A DNA stretch of 64,000 nucleotides from positions 1,116,001 to 1,180,000 of the forward strand of contig NZ_CP178732.1 in NCBI RefSeq assembly GCF_047324175.1. Direction: 5' to 3'. This document shows, piece after piece, positions 17,490 through 27,204 of the stretch. The notes under the pieces were generated by a model, which did not search any database, was not told the DNA's origin, and saw nothing but the letters and a program-made list of their open reading frames with translations. Each line of letters opens with the position of its first letter. The stretch's first letter is position 1. Position numbers and translations under genes: made by a program. The DNA is from Acerihabitans sp015654925 (GTDB lineage: Bacteria; Pseudomonadota; Gammaproteobacteria; Enterobacterales; Enterobacteriaceae).

Positions 17490-18677
17490 ATGTCAGATCC
17501 ATTAATCCCTGACGTGCTCTTAGCAGCGCCGTCCGTTTCGGCTACCGCCGACTCCGTGCCCGCCAGCCAAAAACTGAATCTTCTGGACATGAATCGCCAG
17601 CAGATGCGTGAGTTTTTCGCCGGCCTGGGTGAGAAGCCTTTTCGTGCCGATCAGGTCATGAAATGGATGTACCACTACTGCTGCGATGATTTCGATCAGA
17701 TGACGGATATCAATAAGCATCTGCGCGCCAAGCTCAAGGACCTGACCGAAATCCGCGCGCCGGAAGTGGCCAGCGAGCAGCGCTCCACCGACGGTACCAT
17801 CAAATGGGCGATCCAGGTCGGCGGCCAGCAGGTCGAAACCGTTTATATCCCGGAAGAAGACCGCGCCACCCTGTGCGTGTCGTCCCAGGTGGGCTGCGCC
17901 CTGCAATGCACTTTTTGCTCCACGGGCCAACAGGGTTTCAACCGCAACCTGCGGGTGTCGGAAATTATCGGCCAGGTCTGGCGCGCCGCCAAGATTATCG
18001 GCGCCGTCGGGGTCACCGGCCAGCGGCCCATAACCAACGTCGTCATGATGGGCATGGGCGAGCCGTTGCTCAACCTCAACAATGTGGTGCCGGCCATGGA
18101 AATCATGCTGGACGATTTTGGCTTCGGCCTGTCCAAGCGCCGCGTGACGTTGTCCACGTCGGGGGTGGTGCCGGCGCTCGACAAGCTGGGTGAAATGATC
18201 GACGTGGCGCTGGCCATCTCACTGCATGCCCCTACCGATGCCATTCGTGATGAAATCGTCCCCATCAATAAGAAATATAATATTGAAACCTTCTTGAGTT
18301 CGGTACGGCGGTATCTGGATAAATCCAATGCCAACCAGGGGAGGGTGACGGTGGAATACGTCATGCTGGATCATATCAACGACGGCACCGAGCACGCGCA
18401 TCAACTGGCGGAGTGCCTGAAAGACACGCCGTGTAAAATCAACCTCATTCCCTGGAACCCCTTCCCGGGGGCGCCTTACGGCCGCAGCTCCAACAGCCGC
18501 GTCGATCGTTTTTCCAAGGTGCTGATGGACTATGGTTTTACCACCATCGTGCGTAAGACTCGCGGCGATGATATCGATGCGGCCTGCGGCCAGCTGGCCG
18601 GCGACGTGATCGATCGCACCAAAAGAACGCTGCGCAAGCGCCAGGCCGGCGAAGCCATCGAGGTCAAAGCCGTCTGA
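17490..18677 (+). CDS. rlmN: Dual-specificity 23S rRNA/tRNA A2503/A37 C2-methyltransferase RlmN
   Basis: A radical SAM methyltransferase of 395 residues. The CxxxCxxC cluster is Cys136, Cys140 and Cys143 (CALQCTFC). The C-terminal methyl-relay Cys lies in DAACGQLAGD. The protein is about 11 residues longer than E. coli RlmN at a variable N terminus. It makes 2-methyladenosine at A2503 of 23S rRNA and A37 of some tRNAs. The order ndk-rlmN-pilF is conserved. Confidence 0.97.
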   Translation: MSDPLIPDVLLAAPSVSATADSVPASQKLNLLDMNRQQMREFFAGLGEKPFRADQVMKWMYHYCCDDFDQMTDINKHLRAKLKDLTEIRAPEVASEQRSTDGTIKWAIQVGGQQVETVYIPEEDRATLCVSSQVGCALQCTFCSTGQQGFNRNLRVSEIIGQVWRAAKIIGAVGVTGQRPITNVVMMGMGEPLLNLNNVVPAMEIMLDDFGFGLSKRRVTLSTSGVVPALDKLGEMIDVALAISLHAPTDAIRDEIVPINKKYNIETFLSSVRRYLDKSNANQGRVTVEYVMLDHINDGTEHAHQLAECLKDTPCKINLIPWNPFPGAPYGRSSNSRVDRFSKVLMDYGFTTIVRKTRGDDIDAACGQLAGDVIDRTKRTLRKRQAGEAIEVKAV

Positions 18678-18754
18678 CGGCGAACTCCGGTCGCGACGGC
18701 GGACGGGGAAGGGTTATAATTAACGATAACTGCATAGGGTAAACGGGAACAGGC

Positions 18755-19510
18755 ATGACGCTGAGTCGGTTAAATGGAGTCGCGGTAGTCTTGGTAATGA
18801 CTTTCTTGTACGGATGCGCGGGGGACAAACCGCAAACCGATGTTTCCTCCCAGTCGGCGCAAACGCGCCTGCAGTTGGGCATGGAGTACCTGGCTGCCAA
18901 TAATCTGGACGCGGCGCGGAAAAATCTCGACCTGGCTGTCAAAGGCGCGCCGGACGATTATCATACGCAGTTGGGCATGGCGCTGTATGAACAGCGGGTC
19001 GGCGAGAACGCCGCGGCGGAGAAGCGATATCGCCTGGCGCTGAAACTGGCGCCGCAAAACGGCACGGTTCTGAATAATTACGGTGCGTTTTTATGTAGTT
19101 TAGGGCAGTATGTACCGGCACAACAACAGTTTGCCGCCGCGGCCCAGGCAGCGGATTATGGTCTGGTTGCCGACAGTCTGGAAAATGCGGGTTATTGTTT
19201 TTACAAAGCCGGTCAAAACGATGAAGCGCGGACGTTACTCAGTCGTGCGTTAAAATACGATCCGGAAAAAGGCGTGGCTTTGCTGGCGGAAGCCGACCGG
19301 CAATTTAGTGAAGGGAAAGGCGACAAAGCACAACTATTATTGGATGTTTATCAGCATATACTTCCGGCAAGCGCTGAAAGTTTATGGTTACAGATTCGTT
19401 TCGCTGCGTTAGCGGGACGCCAGAATGACGTAAAACGTTATGGCGCACGGCTTGCGCGAAGTTTTCCACAATCTAAACAGTACCAGCAGTTCCTAGCTAA
19501 TGAATACTGA
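18755..19510 (+). CDS. pilF: PilF/PilW-type TPR lipoprotein
   Basis: A 251-residue lipoprotein with lipobox FLYGC (Cys21) followed by TPR repeats (about 45-80, 80-115, 150-185). It is the enterobacterial YfgA-neighbour homologue of type IV pilus assembly protein PilF, although enterobacteria often keep it without a pilus operon here. Its last 11 bases overlap rodZ, so translation is probably coupled. Confidence 0.9.
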   Translation: MTLSRLNGVAVVLVMTFLYGCAGDKPQTDVSSQSAQTRLQLGMEYLAANNLDAARKNLDLAVKGAPDDYHTQLGMALYEQRVGENAAAEKRYRLALKLAPQNGTVLNNYGAFLCSLGQYVPAQQQFAAAAQAADYGLVADSLENAGYCFYKAGQNDEARTLLSRALKYDPEKGVALLAEADRQFSEGKGDKAQLLLDVYQHILPASAESLWLQIRFAALAGRQNDVKRYGARLARSFPQSKQYQQFLANEY

Positions 19511-20483
19511 AGCCCTCCAAGATCAAACAGCATCAACGACGACAGGCGGACGCCTGCGTCAGGCCCGTGAACAAATGGGTCTAAGCCAGCAGGCCGTGGC
19601 GGAACGCCTGTGCCTGAAAGTGACGACCGTACGGGAGATAGAAGAAGATAAAGCCAACCCTAATCTGGCCTCGACCTTTTTACGTGGTTATATCCGCTCC
19701 TATGCCCGATTAGTCCATGTTTCTGAAGAAGAACTACTGCCGATGATGGCGAAACAGGCACCGATCCGGGCCTCTAAAGTAGCTCCGATGCAGAGTTTTT
19801 CCCTGGGAAAAACCCGTAAAAAACGGGACGGCTGGCTGATGGGGTTCACCTGGCTTATTTTATTCGTGGTCATCGGTCTTACCGGTGCGTGGTGGTGGCA
19901 GAACCACCAGGCGCAGCAGCAGGACATTACCGATATGGCCGACCAATCCTCTTCCCGGCAAGCGCCGGGTACGGATGGCGGCGACAACGTTTCCGCCGCC
20001 CAGACCGGAGGAGACAGCTCCGCGGCGGATGAAGTTGGCCAGCCCCCGGCCGATCAGCCGGCGGATAACGACCCCAGCACCACGGCGGCCAATTCCCTGC
20101 CCGGCATGACCGCCGCGCCCCAGGGCACGGCCATACCGCTGAACAATACCAATACCCCGACGACGCCGGCTCCCATGCCTACGCCGGCGCAGACGCCAGC
20201 GGCTTCCCAGCCCGCCGCGCCAGCGGCTGAAACCGGCGCGGGCGAACTGGTGATGAATTTCACCTCCGATTGCTGGCTGGAAGTTTCAGACGCCACCGGC
20301 AAGAAGCTGTTCAGCGGCACGCAGCGTAGCGGCGGCAAGCTGAATTTAGCGGGTCAGGCACCCTACAAACTGAAAATCGGCGCCCCGGCGGCGGTTACCA
20401 TTGAATACCAGGGCAAGCCGGTCGATCTCAGCCGGTATGTCAGGTCAAACCAGGTTGCTCGATTTACCATAGCCGCCAACTAG
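19500..20483 (+). CDS. rodZ: Cytoskeleton protein RodZ
   Basis: A 327-residue bitopic membrane protein linking MreB to the cell-elongation machinery. A Cro/CI-type helix-turn-helix is at about 18-80 (LRQAREQMGLSQQAVAERL), basic residues KTRKKR precede a transmembrane helix at about 111-133, a long Pro/Thr/Ala/Gln linker follows, and a C-terminal DUF4115 beta domain ends the protein (about 245-325). It overlaps pilF and is followed 31 bases later by ispG, the conserved order. Confidence 0.96.
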   Translation: MNTEALQDQTASTTTGGRLRQAREQMGLSQQAVAERLCLKVTTVREIEEDKANPNLASTFLRGYIRSYARLVHVSEEELLPMMAKQAPIRASKVAPMQSFSLGKTRKKRDGWLMGFTWLILFVVIGLTGAWWWQNHQAQQQDITDMADQSSSRQAPGTDGGDNVSAAQTGGDSSAADEVGQPPADQPADNDPSTTAANSLPGMTAAPQGTAIPLNNTNTPTTPAPMPTPAQTPAASQPAAPAAETGAGELVMNFTSDCWLEVSDATGKKLFSGTQRSGGKLNLAGQAPYKLKIGAPAAVTIEYQGKPVDLSRYVRSNQVARFTIAAN

Positions 20484-20514
20484 GCCGCTGTTCGGCAATT
20501 ATGGAGAAAATCTA

Positions 20515-21636
20515 ATGCATAACAAAGCGCCCATCAACCGTCGGAAATCAACGCGTATTTACGTCGGCAAGGTGCCCATTGGCGATGGCGCGCCAATTGC
20601 CGTGCAGTCGATGACTAATACCCGTACCACCGATGTCGCGGCCACCGTAAAGCAAATCCAGGCGCTGGAACGGGTCGGCGTAGATATCGTGCGTGTTTCC
20701 GTTCCCACCATGGATGCGGCGGATGCTTTCAGGCTGATTAAACAGCAGGTCAATGTCCCGCTGGTGGCGGATATCCATTTTGATTACCGTATTGCGCTGA
20801 AAGTGGCGGAGTACGGCGTCGATTGCCTGCGCATCAATCCCGGCAACATCGGCAGCGAAGCGCGTATCCGCTCCGTGGTCGACTGCGCCCGGGATAAAAA
20901 CATCCCCATCCGCATCGGCGTTAACGCCGGGTCGCTGGAGCGGGACATCCAGGAGCGGTATGGCGAACCCACGCCCGAGGCCCTGCTGGAATCCGCCATG
21001 CGGCATGTGGATATCCTGGACCGGCTCAATTTCGACCAGTTCAAGGTCAGCGTTAAAGCGTCCGACGTATTCCTGGCGGTGGAGTCATACCGTTTACTCG
21101 CCGCGCGCATCGACCAGCCCCTGCACCTGGGGATAACCGAAGCGGGCGGTTTGCGCAGCGGCGCGGTTAAATCCGCCATTGGCCTGGGCCTGCTGCTCAG
21201 CGAAGGCATCGGCGATACGCTGCGCATTTCGCTGGCCGCCGACCCGGTGGAAGAAGTGAAGGTCGGTTTCGACATTCTTAAATCGCTGCGCATCCGGGCG
21301 CGCGGCATTAACTTTATTGCTTGTCCCACCTGCTCCCGGCAGGAATTCGACGTTATCGGCACCGTCAACGCCCTTGAGCAGCGCCTTGAGGATATCGTCA
21401 CTCCGATGGATATCTCCATTATCGGCTGTGTGGTCAACGGGCCGGGGGAAGCGCTGGTTTCCACCATCGGCGTCACCGGCGGCCACAACAAAAGCGGCTT
21501 TTACGAAGATGGCGTACGCCAGCGGGATCGTTTCGACAACGAGCAGATGATCGATCAGCTCGAAGCCAAGATCCGCGCCAAAGCGGCCATGCTGGATGAA
21601 AGCAATCGCATCGCCGTTAATTTGATAGATAAGTAA
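20515..21636 (+). CDS. ispG: 4-hydroxy-3-methylbut-2-enyl diphosphate synthase (GcpE)
   Basis: A 373-residue [4Fe-4S] enzyme of the MEP isoprenoid pathway that reduces methylerythritol cyclodiphosphate to HMBPP. The N-terminal TIM barrel and the C-terminal cluster domain with ligands in CPTCSR and GCVVNGPGE are present. It is an essential Fe-S enzyme, so the cell must still make clusters despite the truncated isc operon nearby. TGGAGAAAA precedes the ATG. Confidence 0.98.
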   Translation: MHNKAPINRRKSTRIYVGKVPIGDGAPIAVQSMTNTRTTDVAATVKQIQALERVGVDIVRVSVPTMDAADAFRLIKQQVNVPLVADIHFDYRIALKVAEYGVDCLRINPGNIGSEARIRSVVDCARDKNIPIRIGVNAGSLERDIQERYGEPTPEALLESAMRHVDILDRLNFDQFKVSVKASDVFLAVESYRLLAARIDQPLHLGITEAGGLRSGAVKSAIGLGLLLSEGIGDTLRISLAADPVEEVKVGFDILKSLRIRARGINFIACPTCSRQEFDVIGTVNALEQRLEDIVTPMDISIIGCVVNGPGEALVSTIGVTGGHNKSGFYEDGVRQRDRFDNEQMIDQLEAKIRAKAAMLDESNRIAVNLIDK

Positions 21637-21659
21637 GCAAACACGCAAAGAGAATCGAC

Positions 21660-22934
21660 ATGGCAAAGAACATCCAGGCCATCCGCGGCATGAACGACTA
21701 TTTGCCGGAAGATACGGCAATCTGGCAGCGCATTGAAGGCACGCTCAAAAACGTATTGGCCGGTTATGGCTACAGTGAAATCCGGATACCGATCGTTGAG
21801 TCCACCCCGCTGTTTAAACGCGCCATTGGTGAAGTCACCGACGTCGTGGAAAAAGAGATGTACACCTTTGACGATCGCAACGGCGAAAGCCTGACGCTGC
21901 GTCCGGAAGGCACGGCGGGCTGCGTGCGCGCCGGCATTGAGCATGGCCTGCTGTACAACCAGGAACAGCGGTTGTGGTATATTGGCCCCATGTTTCGCTA
22001 TGAACGCCCGCAAAAAGGCCGTTACCGGCAGTTCCACCAGTTGGGCGCCGAGGTGTTTGGCCTGCAGGGTCCGGATATCGATGCGGAGCTGATTTTGCTC
22101 TCCGCCCGCTGGTGGCGGGCGCTGGGCATCGCCGGGCACGTCGCCCTGGAACTCAATTCCATCGGTTCCCTGGACGCGCGCGGCCGTTATCGCGACGCGC
22201 TGGTGGCCTTCCTTGAATTGCATAAGGATCGGCTGGACGAAGATTGCCTGCGCCGCATGTACACCAATCCGCTACGGGTGCTGGATACCAAAAACGCCGA
22301 TATCCAGGCCTTGCTTAACGATGCGCCGGTATTAACCGATTATCTCGATGATGAATCGCGGGAACACTTTGACGGCCTGTGTGAACTTTTAACGCGCGCC
22401 GGCATCCCATATACGGTTAATCCGCGTTTAGTGCGCGGCCTGGACTATTATAACCGTACGGTATTTGAGTGGGTGACCACCAGTCTGGGCTCGCAGGGCA
22501 CCGTTTGCGCCGGCGGCCGGTATGACGGCCTGGTGGAGCAACTGGGCGGCCGCGCCGCGCCGGGGGTGGGTTTCGCCATGGGCCTGGAGCGCTTGGTTCT
22601 GCTGGTGCAGGCGGTAAACCCGGACTTTAAACCCCAAGCGACGGTGGATGTGTATCTGATCTCATCCGGAACGGATACACTGGGCGCGGCAATGGCGCTG
22701 GCGGAGCAAATACGCGACGCCATGCCCGACTTGCGCCTGATGACCAACTATGGCGGCGGTAATTTCAAAAAACAGTTCAGCCGCGCCGACAAATGGGGCG
22801 CTAAACTGGCCCTGGTGCTGGGCGAGGACGAAGTTGCCGCGCAACGGGTGGTGGTAAAGAATCTGGCCACGGGCGACCAGGAAACGCTGGCGCAAAGTGA
22901 TGTCGCGGCGCGACTGGCATCGATATTAGGTTAA
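21660..22934 (+). CDS. hisS: Histidyl-tRNA synthetase
   Basis: A class II aminoacyl-tRNA synthetase of 424 residues. Motif 2 reads FRYERPQKGRYRQFHQ, the HisA motif LVRGLDYYNRTVFEW, and motif 3 GVGFAMGLERLVLL. A C-terminal anticodon-binding domain spans about 330-420. It follows ispG by 23 bases and precedes yfgM by 12 bases in the conserved ispG-hisS-yfgM-bamB-der run. Confidence 0.98.
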   Translation: MAKNIQAIRGMNDYLPEDTAIWQRIEGTLKNVLAGYGYSEIRIPIVESTPLFKRAIGEVTDVVEKEMYTFDDRNGESLTLRPEGTAGCVRAGIEHGLLYNQEQRLWYIGPMFRYERPQKGRYRQFHQLGAEVFGLQGPDIDAELILLSARWWRALGIAGHVALELNSIGSLDARGRYRDALVAFLELHKDRLDEDCLRRMYTNPLRVLDTKNADIQALLNDAPVLTDYLDDESREHFDGLCELLTRAGIPYTVNPRLVRGLDYYNRTVFEWVTTSLGSQGTVCAGGRYDGLVEQLGGRAAPGVGFAMGLERLVLLVQAVNPDFKPQATVDVYLISSGTDTLGAAMALAEQIRDAMPDLRLMTNYGGGNFKKQFSRADKWGAKLALVLGEDEVAAQRVVVKNLATGDQETLAQSDVAARLASILG

Positions 22935-22946
22935 GGAGAGGACACC

Positions 22947-23570
22947 GTGGAAGTCTACAGCTCGGAAAACGAACAGCGCGAAGTGCTGGTTCGGTTTTTT
23001 GCGGATAACGGCAAAGCGCTGGTTATCGGCGTGGTCATCGGTATCGCTGCGTTGGTGGGCTGGCGTTATTGGCACAACCATCAAAACGACGCCATGATGG
23101 CATCGTCGGCATCCTGGCAGCAGGTAAACACGGCGCTGACCAGCGACGCCAACCAGCAGGGCGTTGACGCCGCGCAGAAGTTCGCGGACGTGAACAACAA
23201 TAATTATGGTGCCCTGACCTCCATGGATCTGGCGCGCTTTTATGTGGATAAAGGCGATTTCGCCGCGGCGGAAAAACAGCTTGAGAAAGCCTTGACCCAG
23301 ACCAAAGAAGACAATCTCCGCTCGTTGATCAACATCCGGCTGGCTCGCGTGCAGATCCAGGCGAAGAACGTCGACGGCGCGCTGAAAACCCTGGGCAATA
23401 TTACGCATGAAGGGTGGTCGGCATTAGTGGAAGATGCCCGTGGCGACGCACAGGTCATCAAAGGCAATAACCAAGCGGCGCGCGAAGCGTATGATAAAGC
23501 GCTTAAAGCGAACCCGCCGCAGGCATTACAAGCCTTGTTGCGCATGAAACTGAATAACCTGTCCAGCTAA
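22947..23570 (+). CDS. yfgM: YfgM ancillary SecYEG translocon subunit
   Basis: An inner-membrane protein of 207 residues with a short cytoplasmic start, one transmembrane helix (about 24-40) and a periplasmic TPR-like domain. In E. coli it associates with SecYEG and PpiD. The start codon is GTG with AGGAGAGG seven bases upstream, and the predicted N terminus MEVYSSENEQ matches E. coli MEIYENENDQ. Confidence 0.95.
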   Translation: MEVYSSENEQREVLVRFFADNGKALVIGVVIGIAALVGWRYWHNHQNDAMMASSASWQQVNTALTSDANQQGVDAAQKFADVNNNNYGALTSMDLARFYVDKGDFAAAEKQLEKALTQTKEDNLRSLINIRLARVQIQAKNVDGALKTLGNITHEGWSALVEDARGDAQVIKGNNQAAREAYDKALKANPPQALQALLRMKLNNLSS

Positions 23571-23580
23571 GAGGGACCCC

Positions 23581-24762
23581 ATGCAATTGCGTAAAACATT
23601 TTTCGTAGGACTGATTTCCGTTGCCTTGCTCAGCGGCTGTTCGCTGTTTAACAGCGAAGAAGATGTGGTCACCATGTCGCCGCTGCCCAAAGTGGAAAAT
23701 CAATTTCAGCCTACCGAGGTATGGAGTCGCTCTGTCGGCAACGGCACCGGCGAATTTTACTCCAACCTGCGTCCCGCCTGGCAGGATAATCGCGTATTCG
23801 CCGCAGACCGTCACGGCGTAGTGAAAGCGCTGGATATCGATACCGGCAAGGAAATCTGGTCGGTGGATCTGTCTGAAAAAACCGGCTTCCTGTCGCGTAA
23901 CCTGCCGGCGCTGCTGTCCGGCGGCCTGGCCGTGGCCAATGGGCACGTATTCGTCGGCAGCGAAAAGGCCCAGGTCTATGCGCTGAATGCCGAAGACGGC
24001 ACCGTCGCCTGGCAGGCCAAGGTGGCGGGCGAAGCGCTCTCCACCCCGGTTATCAGCGACGGCCTGGTGCTGGTGCATACCAGCAACGGTATGCTGCAGG
24101 GGCTGAACGAAACCGACGGCGCGGTGAAATGGACCGTTAACCTGGACATGCCGCCGCTGACGCTGCGCGGCGAATCGGCGCCGACCCCGGCGTTTGGCGC
24201 GGCCATCGTCGGCGGCGACAACGGGCGGGTGAGCGCGGTCATGATGGCCCAGGGCCAGATGATTTGGCAGCAACGCATCTCGCAGCCCAGCGGCGCAACG
24301 GAAATCGCGCGCCTCGGGGATGTGAATATGACGCCGGTGGTGGCCAACAACGTGGTTTATGCGCTGGCTTACAACGGCAACCTGGCGGCGCTTGACCTGC
24401 GTTCCGGACAAATTATCTGGAAGCGTGAAATCGGTTCGGTGAACGATCTGATTGTCGACGGCGGCCGTATCTACCTCGTCGATCAGGACGATCGGCTGGT
24501 GGCGCTGGATACCCAGGGCGGGGTCACCTTGTGGCGCCAGAGCGAATTGCTGCACCGCAACCTGACGGCGCCGGTATTGTTCGACGGCTACATGGTCATG
24601 GGCGATTCCGAAGGCTATTTGCACTGGGTGAATACCGACGACGGCCGTTTCGTCGCGCAGAACAAAGTCGACAGTTCCGGCCTGCAGAGCAACCCCGTGG
24701 TCGCCGGCGGCAAACTGCTGGTGCAGGCTAATAGCGGCGAAGTCTACGCCTTTACCCGCTAG
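23581..24762 (+). CDS. bamB: Outer-membrane assembly factor BamB
   Basis: A 393-residue lipoprotein with lipobox LLSGC (Cys20) followed by an eight-bladed PQQ-like beta propeller; repeated blade motifs such as ALDIDTGKEIW, ALNAEDGTVAWQ and ALDLRSGQIIWK are visible. It is part of the BamABCDE complex that folds outer-membrane proteins. It lies 10 bases after yfgM with GAGGGACCCC before the ATG and is followed by an intrinsic terminator. Confidence 0.97.
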   Translation: MQLRKTFFVGLISVALLSGCSLFNSEEDVVTMSPLPKVENQFQPTEVWSRSVGNGTGEFYSNLRPAWQDNRVFAADRHGVVKALDIDTGKEIWSVDLSEKTGFLSRNLPALLSGGLAVANGHVFVGSEKAQVYALNAEDGTVAWQAKVAGEALSTPVISDGLVLVHTSNGMLQGLNETDGAVKWTVNLDMPPLTLRGESAPTPAFGAAIVGGDNGRVSAVMMAQGQMIWQQRISQPSGATEIARLGDVNMTPVVANNVVYALAYNGNLAALDLRSGQIIWKREIGSVNDLIVDGGRIYLVDQDDRLVALDTQGGVTLWRQSELLHRNLTAPVLFDGYMVMGDSEGYLHWVNTDDGRFVAQNKVDSSGLQSNPVVAGGKLLVQANSGEVYAFTR

Positions 24763-24807
24763 CGCCATCACTTATCCGCCGCCAATCGGTTAGGCGCGCG
24801 GGCCATT

Positions 24808-24840
24808 AACGGCTCCTGACATGTTCAGGAGCCGTTTTGT
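24808..24840 (+). terminator. Rho-independent terminator after bamB
   Basis: A perfect 12-bp stem AACGGCTCCTGA / TCAGGAGCCGTT with a 5-base loop ends in TTTTG. It separates the ispG-bamB run from der. Confidence 0.88.
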
Positions 24841-24900
24841 CTTATATAATCAGCCTAATTTGCTGCTGAATAATTAAAATTACCTGATGAGGTTGTAACA

Positions 24901-26382
24901 ATGATACCTGTCGTCGCGCTGGTCGGGCGCCCGAATGTAGGAAAATCCACCCTGTTTAATCGGTTAACGCGTACTCGCGACGCGTTGGTGGCGGATTTTC
25001 CGGGGCTGACGCGTGACCGCAAGTATGGTCGTGCAGAATGGGAAGGCCATGAGTTTATTGTCGTTGATACCGGTGGCATCGACGGCAACGAAGAAGGCGT
25101 GGAAACGCGCATGGCCGGCCAGTCGCTGGTGGCCATTGAAGAAGCGGATATCGTGCTGTTCATGGTCGATGGTCGCGCCGGGCTGATGGCGGCCGATCAG
25201 GGTATTGCCAAACATCTGCGCAGCCGCCAGAAAACCACGGTAGTGGTGGCCAATAAAACCGACGGCATCGATGCCGACAGCGCGGTGGGGGATTTTTATT
25301 CCCTCGGCCTGGGCGAGGTTTTTGCTATCGCCGCCTCCCATGGACGGGGCGTCAATAGCCTGATGGAACAGGTATTGCAGCCGCTGGTGGCGGATGAAGC
25401 GGCCGCAGAAGAAGAAATCGAGTATCCGGGCATGAAGCCCTGGACCGACGAGGACGACGAAAACTTCGAAATCCCCGAGGAAGAAGAAGATACCTTCGAC
25501 CCGCAGTCGCTGCCCATCAAACTGGCCATCGTCGGCCGCCCCAACGTCGGTAAATCCACCCTGACCAACCGTATTCTGGGTGAAGATCGCGTGGTGGTGT
25601 TCGATATGCCGGGCACTACCCGCGACAGCATCTACATCCCGATGGTGCGCGATGAGCGCGAATATGTGCTTATCGATACCGCCGGGGTGCGCAAACGCGG
25701 TAAAATCACCGAAACGGTCGAGAAATTTTCGGTGATCAAAACGCTGCAGGCCATCGAAGACGCCAACGTGGTGCTGCTGGTGATCGATGCCCGCGAAGGC
25801 ATTTCGGATCAGGATCTTTCGCTGCTGGGCTTTATTCTCAACAGCGGGCGCTCGCTGGTGATCGCGGTGAATAAATGGGACGGGCTGACGGAGGAAATCA
25901 AGGACGAAGTCAAAGAAGCGCTGGACATGCGCCTGGGCTTTATCGACTTCGCCCGGGTGCATTTTATTTCGGCGCTGCACGGCAGCGGCGTGGGCAATTT
26001 GTTTGAATCCATCAACGAGGCTTATCGCTGCTCCACCAAGCGCATCAGCACCGCGATGCTGACCAAAATCATGCAGATGGCGGTGGAAGAGCATCAGCCG
26101 CCGCTGGTGCGCGGGCGCCGGGTTAAACCCAAATATGCCCATGCCGGCGGTTATAACCCGCCTATCGTGGTAATTCACGGCACCCAGGTGAAAAACCTGC
26201 CCGACTCATACAAACGCTATTTGATGAATTATTTCCGCCGCTCGCTGGAAATCATGGGTACGCCGATCCGCATCCAGTTTAATGAGGGCGCCAACCCCTT
26301 TGCCGGCAAACACAACACCCTGACGCCCAACCAGATGCGCAAGCGCAAGCGCCTGATAAGCCATATCAAAAAGAGTAAATAA
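24901..26382 (+). CDS. der: Ribosome-biogenesis GTPase Der (EngA)
   Basis: A 493-residue double GTPase needed for 50S subunit assembly. The first G domain begins GRPNVGKSTLFNRL at residue 8, the second repeats GRPNVGKSTLTNRIL near 210. An acidic linker of Glu/Asp lies between them (about 165-200), and a C-terminal KH-like domain ends in a Lys/Arg-rich tail. Both NKxD motifs (NKTD, NKWD) are present. Confidence 0.98.
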   Translation: MIPVVALVGRPNVGKSTLFNRLTRTRDALVADFPGLTRDRKYGRAEWEGHEFIVVDTGGIDGNEEGVETRMAGQSLVAIEEADIVLFMVDGRAGLMAADQGIAKHLRSRQKTTVVVANKTDGIDADSAVGDFYSLGLGEVFAIAASHGRGVNSLMEQVLQPLVADEAAAEEEIEYPGMKPWTDEDDENFEIPEEEEDTFDPQSLPIKLAIVGRPNVGKSTLTNRILGEDRVVVFDMPGTTRDSIYIPMVRDEREYVLIDTAGVRKRGKITETVEKFSVIKTLQAIEDANVVLLVIDAREGISDQDLSLLGFILNSGRSLVIAVNKWDGLTEEIKDEVKEALDMRLGFIDFARVHFISALHGSGVGNLFESINEAYRCSTKRISTAMLTKIMQMAVEEHQPPLVRGRRVKPKYAHAGGYNPPIVVIHGTQVKNLPDSYKRYLMNYFRRSLEIMGTPIRIQFNEGANPFAGKHNTLTPNQMRKRKRLISHIKKSK

Positions 26383-26537
26383 ACCACGGGCCGGGCGTTT
26401 GGCGCCGGCTGAAGCGCTGGGCAGCGGCAAGCCGGCCCAGGCCCAGGCCCACATCAAGTTTATGGCCCGAGAGTAGCGCCCTGGAACGGCAACACTCCCG
26501 GGCTTAACGGGGACCTGTAAAATAACCGGAGGGGAAA

Positions 26538-26759
26538 ATGCAGCCAGATTGCCCGGTCTGCCAGTCGCCGCTGCAACCGCAGGGCGACGAGCTCTACTGC
26601 GGCCAGTGCGAACGCCATTATCGGCCGCTGGCCCTGTGTCCTGACTGCGGTAAACCGCTGGACGTGCTCAAGGCCTGCGGCGCCGTGGACTATTTTTGCC
26701 CGCACGGCGACGGCCTGATTTCCAAAAAAAGAGTAAGCTGGCAGTACGTTCCGCTCTGA
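26538..26759 (+). CDS. yfgJ: YfgJ-like zinc-ribbon protein
   Basis: A 73-residue protein with four Cys pairs (CPVC, CGQC, CPDC and a later Cys with CPHG) that should bind zinc as two ribbons. The family (DUF1407) has no defined function but is conserved after der in enterobacteria. GGAGGGGAAA precedes the ATG. Convergent with the emfourin-like gene. Confidence 0.88.
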   Translation: MQPDCPVCQSPLQPQGDELYCGQCERHYRPLALCPDCGKPLDVLKACGAVDYFCPHGDGLISKKRVSWQYVPL

Positions 26760-26764
26760 TTTCC

Positions 26765-26784
26765 GGCATCGCGCCCGCGATGCC
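26765..26784. terminator. Short hairpin between convergent genes yfgJ and emfourin-like gene
   Basis: GGCATCGCG and CGCGATGCC form a near-perfect stem in the 30 bases between the two stops. There is no T-run on either side, so it is at most a weak bidirectional terminator. Confidence 0.4.
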
Positions 26785-26789
26785 GCGCG

Positions 26790-27128
26790 TCAATCAAGTG
26801 TTCCGTTTTTCCATAACACCACCAGTTCCCGCGGCGCGCTGCTTTCCGGCACCGTTATCTCCTGGGGTTCCTGCGGCCGTTGTCCCGCGCTTTGATCCAG
26901 GATCAGGATGCGATAATAACGCTGATCGCCGCGCCCGGCCTGCTGGCCGGACTGCACGGCAAGCGCCGCTACGTGATTGATCAGGTCGCAAAGCCGTTGC
27001 CGCTGCGCCAGGGAAAGATCGCGCCAGTCAACGCGCTGCCGTACGCAGAGGGCCGGGATAAAAGCAATTCCCCCTTCGCGCGTAACCTCGATAACCCGGT
27101 GTTCGTCCGATGCGGATAATAGCGCCAT
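26790..27128 (-). CDS. Emfourin-like protein inhibitor of the adjacent M4 protease
   Basis: A 113-residue protein without a signal peptide, starting MALLSASDEHRVIEVTREGG. Size, position immediately downstream of a protealysin-like protease on the same strand, and the overall pattern (an N-terminal EVTREGG strand and a C-terminal strand ending around Leu-Val) agree with emfourin, the protealysin inhibitor described from Serratia. The start at 27128 is chosen over 27146 because GGGGGA lies six bases before it. Co-transcription of toxin-like protease and inhibitor would keep the enzyme in check inside the cell. Confidence 0.72.
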   Translation of the reverse strand: MALLSASDEHRVIEVTREGGIAFIPALCVRQRVDWRDLSLAQRQRLCDLINHVAALAVQSGQQAGRGDQRYYRILILDQSAGQRPQEPQEITVPESSAPRELVVLWKNGTLD

Positions 27129-27204
27129 TTTATTCCCCCACGGCATGTCGCCATGCCAATGCCGGATCTCGTCCGGCGGACTTGAAAACCATTAACCCAG
27201 GCGT

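Noticed and set aside
23503..24771. 422-codon open frame antisense to bamB
   Set aside because: A shadow of the bamB coding sequence; no ribosome binding site or recognisable domain.
24964..26178. 404-codon open frame antisense to der
   Set aside because: A codon-bias shadow of der; composition rich in His, Gly and Gln without domains.
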